29,084 nucleotides of DNA, taken from NCBI GenBank assembly GCA_964568345.1, contig CAZMPG010000014.1:1-29084 (forward strand), given 5' to 3'. Every line of letters starts with the position of its first letter. Position 1 is the stretch's first letter. A program made the translations under genes and the position numbers. The notes beneath the pieces were generated by a model. That model was not told the DNA's origin. It saw only the letters and a program-made list of their open reading frames with translations, and searched no databases. Positions 23,389-29,084 of the stretch are shown piece after piece. This DNA is from UBA12088 sp964568345 (GTDB lineage Bacteria > Patescibacteriota > Minisyncoccia > Phycocordibacterales > UBA12088).

Positions 23389-23404
23389 TCCGCGTGTATA
23401 TACT
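23376..23404 (+). promoter_or_regulatory. alaS promoter
   Basis: TTTACT (23376-23381, inside the pyrimidine arm of hairpin copy 9) and TATACT (23399-23404) are spaced by 17 bases. The ATG begins at 23411, exactly at the expected +1. No Shine-Dalgarno is present. Confidence 0.55.
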
Positions 23405-23410
23405 CGTCCC

Positions 23411-25276
23411 ATGGAGCTCAATAACCTTCGGGAGCGATACCTCGCCTACATGGCTGAGCATGGCCACGTGGTGCTGCCGTCAGCGTCACTCGTACCGGAG
23501 AATGACCCGACGACCCTCTTCACGGGGAGCGGTATGCAGCCCCTGGTGCCGTACCTCCTCGGCAAGGAGCACCCGTCGGGTACGCGGCTCGTAGACAGCC
23601 AGACGTGCTTCCGGTCGGGCGACATTGAGGAAGTGGGCGACAACCGCCACACGACCTTCTTCGAGATGCTCGGCAACTGGTCGCTCGGCGACTACTTCAA
23701 AGATAAGCAGCTCGCATGGTTTTTCACGTTCCTCACCGAGGTGCTCGGCCTCGACCCTGCGCGGCTCTACGTGACCGCGTTTGCGGGCGACTCCGCGCTT
23801 GGCCTACCGCGCGACGAAGAATCGGTCGCCCTATGGACGCAGCTCTTTGCAGGAAAGGGCATTGACGCGCGAGCGGTCGAGATTGGCTCTGAGGCGGCGG
23901 GCGCGGAGCGGGGTATGCAAGGCGGTCGGATATTCTACTACGACGCAGCAAAAAACTGGTGGAGCAGAGCGGGCACCCCCTCGCTCATGCCTGTAGGTGA
24001 GCCGGGTGGCCCCGACTCCGAGGTGTTCTACGATTTTGGCACTGAACACGATCCACGCTTCGGCACACACTGCCACGTCAACTGTGACTGTGGTCGCTTT
24101 CTCGAGATCGGCAACAGTGTGTTTATGCAGTACAAAAAGGAGAAAGACGGCTCATTTTCACTGCTTCCCAAAAAAAATGTTGACTTTGGCGGCGGCTTGG
24201 AGCGCCTCCTCATGGCGGCGACCGACACCCCCGATATCATAGCGGTCTGCCACCGGCCGATCCTCGATTTTCTGGAAGTGAGCTCAGGTAGGACGTACGG
24301 CGCAGATGAACGCGATACCCGCGCGTTTCGTATTATCGCCGACCACATGAAGGCCGCGGTGTTCCTCATCGGCGATGGGGTTATGCCGGGCAACACCGAC
24401 CAGGGGTATTTTGTGCGGCGACTCATTCGGCGTGCGGTGCGGTACGCAGATGTACTTGGCGCTGCGGATGGGTTTGCCGGGATTGTACGCCCTATTGTCG
24501 AGATGTATGAGGGTCAGTATCCAGTCCTGCACGAGCGTTCGGTACAGATAGCGCACACCCTCGAGGAGGAGGAGCGGAAGTTCCGCGCCACGCTCTCGCG
24601 TGGCCTACGCGAGTTTGAGAAGCTGCATGGCGACACTGTATCGGGACGGGACGCATTCGTGCTCTTCTCGACGTACGGTTTTCCCTATGAGGTGACGGAG
24701 GAGCTTGCAGCGGAGCGCGGAATGGTCGTGGACGATCGGGCATTCCGTGCTGAGATGGCGGCGCACCAAGACCTTTCCCGCGCTGGCTCCGAACAGAAGT
24801 TTAAGGGTGGACTTGCCGACCACGGCGAGACGACGACCATGCTCCACACCTGTACCCACCTCATGCTCGCGGGGCTACGGAAGTACCTTGGCGACCACGT
24901 GCACCAGGCTGGCTCGAACATCACCGCAGAGCGCGCGCGATTCGACTTCACGCACCCCGACCGTGTGCCGCGCGAGGTCCTCGACAAGGTCGAAGCGTAC
25001 GTACACGATGCGATAGCGAAACGCTGTCCGGTCACGACAACCGTCATGGATAAAGCGGCTGCCCGTGCAGGGGGTGTCGAGGGGAGCTTCTGGGAGAAGT
25101 ACCCCGACCAGGTGACCGTGTACGCGGTCGCCTGCGACGATGGCACGGTGTACTCGCAGGAGCTTTGCGGTGGTCCCCACGTGGCTCACACAGGACAGAT
25201 CTCCGGTACGTTTAGGATCACCAAAGAAGAATCATCATCAGCTGGCGTGCGCCGCATCAAGGCAGTGCTCGCCTGA
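23411..25276 (+). CDS. alaS: alanine-tRNA ligase, short form lacking the C-terminal domain
   Basis: The 621-residue class II synthetase has an intact catalytic domain (TTFFEMLGNWSLGDYFK for motif 2, NVDFGGGLERLLMA for motif 3). The tRNA-recognition helices and an editing domain with its zinc-type ligands follow: HTCTH at 479-483 and CGGPH at 586-590. Full-length bacterial enzymes are about 870 residues and end with a coiled coil and the C-Ala domain. Those parts are missing here; the protein ends right after the editing domain. The gene stands alone between the M16 pair and the PilM-like gene with its own promoter. Confidence 0.95.
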   Translation: MELNNLRERYLAYMAEHGHVVLPSASLVPENDPTTLFTGSGMQPLVPYLLGKEHPSGTRLVDSQTCFRSGDIEEVGDNRHTTFFEMLGNWSLGDYFKDKQLAWFFTFLTEVLGLDPARLYVTAFAGDSALGLPRDEESVALWTQLFAGKGIDARAVEIGSEAAGAERGMQGGRIFYYDAAKNWWSRAGTPSLMPVGEPGGPDSEVFYDFGTEHDPRFGTHCHVNCDCGRFLEIGNSVFMQYKKEKDGSFSLLPKKNVDFGGGLERLLMAATDTPDIIAVCHRPILDFLEVSSGRTYGADERDTRAFRIIADHMKAAVFLIGDGVMPGNTDQGYFVRRLIRRAVRYADVLGAADGFAGIVRPIVEMYEGQYPVLHERSVQIAHTLEEEERKFRATLSRGLREFEKLHGDTVSGRDAFVLFSTYGFPYEVTEELAAERGMVVDDRAFRAEMAAHQDLSRAGSEQKFKGGLADHGETTTMLHTCTHLMLAGLRKYLGDHVHQAGSNITAERARFDFTHPDRVPREVLDKVEAYVHDAIAKRCPVTTTVMDKAAARAGGVEGSFWEKYPDQVTVYAVACDDGTVYSQELCGGPHVAHTGQISGTFRITKEESSSAGVRRIKAVLA

Positions 25277-25313
25277 TGTGCATAACGGCGTGGGCCCGGT
25301 GGCACCTGGCCGG

Positions 25314-25319
25314 TATACT
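25314..25319 (+). promoter_or_regulatory. -10 hexamer of the PilM/FtsA-like gene
   Basis: TATACT ends seven bases before the A of the ATG at 25326, giving a predicted leaderless start. No -35 was recognised. Confidence 0.5.
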
Positions 25320-25325
25320 GGGGGC

Positions 25326-26528
25326 ATGTCTCACGGGCATGCCCGCTCATACGTCGTGTTCGATGTCGGTGATACTACGGTAGGCGTGGGCCTCGCGGTG
25401 TGCGGAGTGGCGGGGTGCAGCATCCTGTGGCAGCAGCGCGTACGGTACGTGTACGAGGTGGCCGATGAGTATGCACGGTATGAGCGGGCTATGCTCGCAG
25501 CGCTCCTTGACATCAGCATGAACCTTGTGGCAGAGGGGGTGCGGATCGCTGGCACCAACCCCGCATTCGACGTAAAGCATGCGATAGTCGTGTGCGTGGT
25601 AGCGCCGCCGTGGTTTCGAAGCATCGTCCAGGTTGGTACGAAACGGTCGGATCAGGTTGTCGCGGTGACGCACAGCCTTCTCGACGAGGTACGGGCGGCG
25701 CTCTACACTGGACTCCTCGACGATGTTGACACGAAGAAGTGGTGCCACGTCATGGGTGCACCCGAGCCACTTGAGCAGGTTGACCTCCGTACGCGGCTCG
25801 ACGGGTACGAGGTGCCCATCCGTGGCGAACGTGCCCATGAAGTTGAGCTCACAAGCTACAGCGCGGTCATCTCCCAGCGGGTTGCCCACAACATTCGTGA
25901 CATTCTCGAACGGACCCTACCCAACCACGAACACCACATCATCACCTCGACCCGCCTCCTGCTTCAGAGGGCGCAGACGCGGTGCGAGCATGTGCGTGCG
26001 GGGGGGTGCGTCATCGAGCTTGGGGGACGGGTGAGCAACCTCGCCCTCATCCGTGAAGGCTGCCTTGTTGCCACCGTGCCGTTCCCCCATGGCTCGGACC
26101 ACGTACTCCAGGCACTTGCACCGCGTGCGGCGAGCGCGCTCGAGGCGCAGGGTGTCTATGAGCTCCAAACACACGATGTACGCGATCCGATCGATTTCTC
26201 CGCACTACCAGAAGCGCTCCGTATCCCGCTCCTCGCCTGGCACAGCGAGGTTGTCCGCGCGAGCGGCGACGCTGCGGACGGCATCACCTTGCCGCGCCAG
26301 GCGCTCCTCATCGCTGGCAGCCTGTGGCGTCCTGTGATGAGTGCGGTGCTCACGCAGCCGTTCCTTCAGGTGGGTGTACGCAAGCAAGCAGGATTCACCG
26401 TATGCACGTGCCTGACCGCACCGGCGACTACGGGGGTAGGGAGTGCCCATGACGAGCGGCTCGAGCTCCTCCTCGCCGCTGTTGATGGCGCGGCTTCCGC
26501 CCCGGGTGGGGCTGGTGCTATACTCTAA
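25326..26528 (+). CDS. actin-fold (PilM/FtsA-like) protein, divergent
   Basis: The 400-residue protein opens with a phosphate-1-like strand-turn (YVVFDVGDTTVGVGL, D13 and D16). Later come a phosphate-2-like segment (VIELGGRVSNLALI, from residue 229) and an adenosine-loop-like LLIAGSLWRPVM near 330. This order is that of the FtsA/PilM/MreB fold, but the second loop lacks the usual DIGGGT acidic/glycine pattern, so nucleotide binding is uncertain. PilM assists type IV pilus assembly from the cytoplasm. No pilN, pilO or pilus ATPase gene is adjacent, so a pilus role is only a guess. The downstream gene encodes a membrane-anchored baseplate-J-like protein and the two probably work together. The start is set by the TATACT; the ORF is open further upstream into alaS. 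Confidence 0.6.
   Translation: MSHGHARSYVVFDVGDTTVGVGLAVCGVAGCSILWQQRVRYVYEVADEYARYERAMLAALLDISMNLVAEGVRIAGTNPAFDVKHAIVVCVVAPPWFRSIVQVGTKRSDQVVAVTHSLLDEVRAALYTGLLDDVDTKKWCHVMGAPEPLEQVDLRTRLDGYEVPIRGERAHEVELTSYSAVISQRVAHNIRDILERTLPNHEHHIITSTRLLLQRAQTRCEHVRAGGCVIELGGRVSNLALIREGCLVATVPFPHGSDHVLQALAPRAASALEAQGVYELQTHDVRDPIDFSALPEALRIPLLAWHSEVVRASGDAADGITLPRQALLIAGSLWRPVMSAVLTQPFLQVGVRKQAGFTVCTCLTAPATTGVGSAHDERLELLLAAVDGAASAPGGAGAIL
26519..26524 (+). promoter_or_regulatory. -10 hexamer before the baseplate-J-like gene
   Basis: TATACT overlaps the end of the PilM-like gene (its TAA is at 26526-26528) and ends 17 bases before the ATG at 26542. This predicts a leader of about 11 bases. Confidence 0.45.
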
Positions 26529-26541
26529 ACACGTACCTTGT

Positions 26542-27885
26542 ATGAGGAAGGCCCCCCTGCATGACGTCATTGTAAAGAGTTCCCCACATCCGGGCGAGCG
26601 CTCGCAACGGATGGCACGTGATGCGTACGGCGCAGTGCCACACCCAACGCGGCTTGAGCCACGCCGCTCATATGAGCAGCACGAGTACTACCGTGAGCGT
26701 GAGCAGCGCCAACCGGAGCCTGTCTCCCGTGACCGAGCATGGCTATACGTCGCACTTGGGCTTGGCCTTGCGATTATCGCTGCCGCCTTCACCCTCTCCC
26801 TCTTCTTTGCCGGCGCGACGGTGTCTGTTTTTCCGAAGCAGGACACCGTGGTGGCGCACGCTGCCTTTGACGCAGGGCAGGGCGCATCGCTTGGTTTCGA
26901 GCGGATGACCGTCGAGCGCACCGTCGAGCGCACCATTGCTGCGGCGACGACGAAGAACGTCGAGGAACGCGCGACGGGGAAGCTCATAATCTACAACGAC
27001 TACGCGGAAATGCCGCAACGACTCATCAAGAACACGCGGTTTGAATCGGCGACAGGCAACATCTACCGTATCCGCGAATCGGTCGAAGTGCCCGGGAAGA
27101 CTGCAGCCGGCCCGGGGAGCGTCGAAGTAACAATCGTCGCCGAAGAACCGGGCGAGCAGTACAATACCGCCCCGGGGTCGTTCACGATACCCGGCTTCGT
27201 CGGCCTGCCCCAGGAGGGGAAGGTGTACGGAAAAACAACCGGTGATATTGCGGGCGGTTTCTCCGGCGAGCGGCGGGTTGTAGACGATGCGGAGCGGGCG
27301 AACATAGTGACCGAGATCGAGGCAAACCTACGCGACCAGCTCCTCGCTGCAGCGTTCGAGACCTCCGACCGTCCTGCCGACCACCTCCTCTTTAAAGAGG
27401 CAGTATTCTTCGAATTTGTCCCCAAGGAGGATGCGCCGGTCGAGGGGGATAAGGTGACGATTTCGCGTACGGGAAAGCTCCATGGAGTGCTCTTCAAACA
27501 GGATGCGTTTGCAACAGCGATGGCGCGTGCCGCACTCACCTCCTACGGCGGCGAGTCCATACGCCTCGAGAACCCCCAGGACCTCCAGGTGACGGTCGTG
27601 CCGGCGAACACAGCAACTGGCACCACCCCCGAGCAGCCGTGGGAGAGTCCTGTGTACCATGTGTCGGTCGAGGGAAAGGCAGGCTTCGTGTGGGAGTTTG
27701 ATGCGGCGGCGCTCGCGCGGGACCTCGCTGGGAAGCCAAAATCCGTCCTTGAGGGAGGCTCCGAAAGCATACGCAGCACGTACCCGGGCATTGATCACCT
27801 GCAGGCCAACGTTCGGCCTTTCTGGAAGAGCACGTTCCCCGAGCGTCCGGAAGACATTAAGATTATCACCGAGCTTGACGGGTAG
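26542..27885 (+). CDS. membrane-anchored baseplate-J-like protein
   Basis: The 447-residue protein has a charged cytoplasmic segment of about 65 residues and one membrane helix (about 66-90, WLYVALGLGLAIIAAAFTLS). A large extracytoplasmic part follows. Within it GPGSVEVTIVAEEPGEQYN and FTIPGFVGLPQ, then GGFSGERRVV, resemble the baseplate-J/gp47-like domain often annotated in CPR genomes. There are no phage genes around, so it is a cellular protein rather than a prophage remnant. Function is unknown; a cell-surface assembly is a reasonable guess. The ATG at 26542 (MRKAPLHDVIV) is preferred to one at 26443, which would overlap the upstream gene by 86 bases and precede the TATACT. Confidence 0.68.
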   Translation: MRKAPLHDVIVKSSPHPGERSQRMARDAYGAVPHPTRLEPRRSYEQHEYYREREQRQPEPVSRDRAWLYVALGLGLAIIAAAFTLSLFFAGATVSVFPKQDTVVAHAAFDAGQGASLGFERMTVERTVERTIAAATTKNVEERATGKLIIYNDYAEMPQRLIKNTRFESATGNIYRIRESVEVPGKTAAGPGSVEVTIVAEEPGEQYNTAPGSFTIPGFVGLPQEGKVYGKTTGDIAGGFSGERRVVDDAERANIVTEIEANLRDQLLAAAFETSDRPADHLLFKEAVFFEFVPKEDAPVEGDKVTISRTGKLHGVLFKQDAFATAMARAALTSYGGESIRLENPQDLQVTVVPANTATGTTPEQPWESPVYHVSVEGKAGFVWEFDAAALARDLAGKPKSVLEGGSESIRSTYPGIDHLQANVRPFWKSTFPERPEDIKIITELDG

Positions 27886-27897
27886 ACCCGCGTTTGC

Positions 27898-27903
27898 TAC
27901 GAT
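27898..27903 (+). promoter_or_regulatory. -10-like hexamer of infA
   Basis: TACGAT ends 14 bases before the infA ATG, giving a predicted leader of about eight bases. It lies in the 32-base gap after the baseplate-J-like gene. Confidence 0.4.
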
Positions 27904-27917
27904 GATGGCCACGTTCA

Positions 27918-28133
27918 ATGCAGGACCGCACAGAAAAGACGCTCGTTCGAGGGACTGTCGAGGAGGCGCTCCCGGACGCCCTTTTTCGTGTTGTCGGCGA
28001 TGACGGGGAGAAGGTACTCGCGTACCTTGCAGGGAAGATGCGGATGAATCGCATCAAGGTGCTCGTCGGTGATGTCGTCTTGATGCAGCTCGATCCGTAC
28101 GGTGGCCGAGCACGAATTGTAAAGCGTGTGTAA
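27918..28133 (+). CDS. infA: translation initiation factor IF-1
   Basis: The 71-residue protein is one OB-fold domain with the IF-1 signatures GTVEEALPDALFRV, AYLAGKMRMNRIKVLVGDVV and the C-terminal RARIVKRV. IF-1 binds the ribosomal A site during initiation. It opens the infA-rpmJ-rpsM-rpsK group, the usual order at the start of the alpha-operon region in many bacteria. secY, adk and map, often found just before it, are not here. Confidence 0.96.
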   Translation: MQDRTEKTLVRGTVEEALPDALFRVVGDDGEKVLAYLAGKMRMNRIKVLVGDVVLMQLDPYGGRARIVKRV

Positions 28134-28139
28134 GTGATT

Positions 28140-28256
28140 ATGAAGGTTCGATCGTCTATCAAGAAGCGGAGTCCGGATGACAAGATCGTGCGACGGCGCG
28201 GTCGTCTGTACGTCATCAATCGGAAGAAGCCGCGCAACAAGCAGCGTCAGGGTTAG
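28140..28256 (+). CDS. rpmJ: ribosomal protein bL36, zinc-free form
   Basis: This 38-residue basic protein reads MKVRSSIKKRSPDDKIVRRR and ends PRNKQRQG. It matches bL36 throughout. The standard form binds zinc through three cysteines and a histidine; this copy has no cysteine or histidine, with SPDD where CxxC would be. Zinc-free bL36 is known as the C-minus type. It begins six bases after the infA stop. Confidence 0.93.
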   Translation: MKVRSSIKKRSPDDKIVRRRGRLYVINRKKPRNKQRQG

Positions 28257-28268
28257 TTACTACGTCAT

Positions 28269-28652
28269 ATGCGTATTGCAGGCATCACGATCCCCGAGAA
28301 GAAGCGGCTCGACATAGGGCTCACTGCGGTGTACGGCATCGGTCGTCCGCTCGCGGTGACGGTGCTCGCGAAAGCGGGTATTGACCGGGGGCGCAGGCCG
28401 TCGTCGCTCTCGACCGATGAGGAGAACCGTATCCGCACGACGATCGAGGAGGCAAGTATCCTCGTTGAGGGCGAGTTGCGACGCGAGGTCGGTGCGCACA
28501 TCAAGCGGCTCAAGGACATTGGGAGCTACCGCGGGAGTCGACACGTGAAGCACCTGCCCGCCCGTGGTCAGCGGACCAAGACGAATGCACGGACGCTCAA
28601 GGGTACGAAGAAAACCATGGGGAGCGGTCGTCGTAAGGTCGATAAGAAGTAG
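28269..28652 (+). CDS. rpsM: ribosomal protein uS13
   Basis: The 127-residue small-subunit protein is recognisable from MRIAGITIPEKKRLDIGLTA, VYGIGRPLA, the central IKRLKDIGSYRGSRH and the arginine-rich PARGQRTKTNARTLKG tail. It contacts the head of the 30S subunit and the P-site tRNA. It follows rpmJ by 12 bases and belongs to the same operon. Confidence 0.97.
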   Translation: MRIAGITIPEKKRLDIGLTAVYGIGRPLAVTVLAKAGIDRGRRPSSLSTDEENRIRTTIEEASILVEGELRREVGAHIKRLKDIGSYRGSRHVKHLPARGQRTKTNARTLKGTKKTMGSGRRKVDKK

Positions 28653-28694
28653 GAGCGTCAGTAGAGCCGCACAACCACACACCACACAACCACT

Positions 28695-29084
28695 ATGGGG
28701 AAGAAACGCATCGTCAAGAAGCAGGGATCATCGGTAAACCAGGGCCTCCGCGCGCGGGCGCTCTCACGTGCCGCGAAGAAGAACGTCGAGCGGGGCACTC
28801 TCCACATCCTCGCGACGTACAACAACACGCTCGTGACCTTGACCGACAAGCGCGGCAATGCGCTCATGGCGAGCTCGAGCGGCAGCCTTGGCTTCAAGGG
28901 TGCGAAGAAAAGCACGCCGTTTGCCGCATCGAAGGTTGGTGAGCTCGTCGCAGAGAAGGCGCTCCAGATGGGCATGTCTGAGGTTGACGTCGTCATCCGT
29001 GGCGTCGGCGCCGGCCGCGAGGCCGCGATGCGCGCATTCGTGGGGAAGGGCATCGGCCTCTCCGCCATCAGCGATGCGACCCCC
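28695..29084 (+). CDS. rpsK: ribosomal protein uS11, cut by the right edge
   Basis: The frame opens at 28695 (MGKKRIVKKQGSSVNQGLRA) and stays open to the last base, giving 130 codons without a stop. TLHILATYNNTLVTLTDKRG, SSSGSLGFKGAKKSTPFAAS and VIRGVGAGREAAMRAF are uS11 signatures. Only the end, normally rich in arginine and proline, is missing. It should be followed by rpsD, rpoA and rplQ outside the window. Confidence 0.95.
   Translation, partial: MGKKRIVKKQGSSVNQGLRARALSRAAKKNVERGTLHILATYNNTLVTLTDKRGNALMASSSGSLGFKGAKKSTPFAASKVGELVAEKALQMGMSEVDVVIRGVGAGREAAMRAFVGKGIGLSAISDATP

Noticed and set aside
26542..27885. Prophage remnant because of the baseplate-J-like domain
   Set aside because: The protein is membrane-anchored and flanked by housekeeping genes; no other phage-type gene is present.
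1..29084. Alternative genetic code (TGA as glycine, as in some CPR lineages)
   Set aside because: TGA ends the P-type ATPase, RmuC, MreD-like, CapA-like and nuclease genes at sensible lengths, and no TGA was seen inside conserved genes.

Overview
The window is GC-rich (about 60% by eye), gene-dense bacterial DNA with standard stop codons: TGA, TAA and TAG all end recognisable genes. Reduced housekeeping proteins point to a member of the Patescibacteria / Candidate Phyla Radiation, most likely Parcubacteria-like. These include a proline-tRNA ligase with no editing insertion, an alanine-tRNA ligase with no C-terminal domain, a class I lysyl-tRNA synthetase, a cysteine-free bL36, and a membrane-anchored baseplate-J-like protein of a kind common in CPR genomes. 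The lineage is an inference. No rRNA, tRNA, CRISPR array or insertion sequence was found.

Layout. 1-422 has no gene and holds one degenerate copy of an inverted-repeat family. yqeY (minus) and a P-type cation ATPase (plus) diverge at about 0.9 kb. Then, on plus, come rmuC, proS, the cell-shape cluster mreB-mreC-mreD-mrdA (6.2-10.2 kb), and greA-lysK (10.4-12.4 kb). A minus-strand block (12.4-16.2 kb) holds capA-like, topA and two small overlapping ORFs that may be one frameshifted gene. The rest is on plus: mnmA with an unusual insertion, a 46-residue membrane peptide overlapping an ATP-cone/Mrr-type nuclease, an MgtC-family protein, an anchored exported protein, a SurA-like chaperone, a pair of M16 peptidase subunits, alaS, a PilM/FtsA-like protein, the baseplate-J-like protein, and the start of a ribosomal operon (infA-rpmJ-rpsM-rpsK) that runs off the right edge.

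Two genome-wide habits stand out. First, a family of polypurine/polypyrimidine hairpins of about 75-100 bp sits at the 3' end of seven genes. It supplies their stop codons and gives the proteins similar R-E-K-type tails. A related copy lies in frame inside mnmA and adds about 44 residues. Second, most genes lack a Shine-Dalgarno sequence. Instead a -10-like hexamer (TATACT, TACGAT, TAGCAT, TATCAT and similar) sits 5-10 bases before the start codon, often so that the A of ATG would be position +1. This suggests widespread leaderless transcription.

Functionally the genes cover envelope growth (MreB/C/D, PBP2, CapA-like, SurA-like, M16 pair), translation (ProRS, LysRS, AlaRS, MnmA, IF-1, ribosomal proteins), DNA and transcription maintenance (TopA, RmuC, GreA), and ion transport (P-type ATPase, MgtC).
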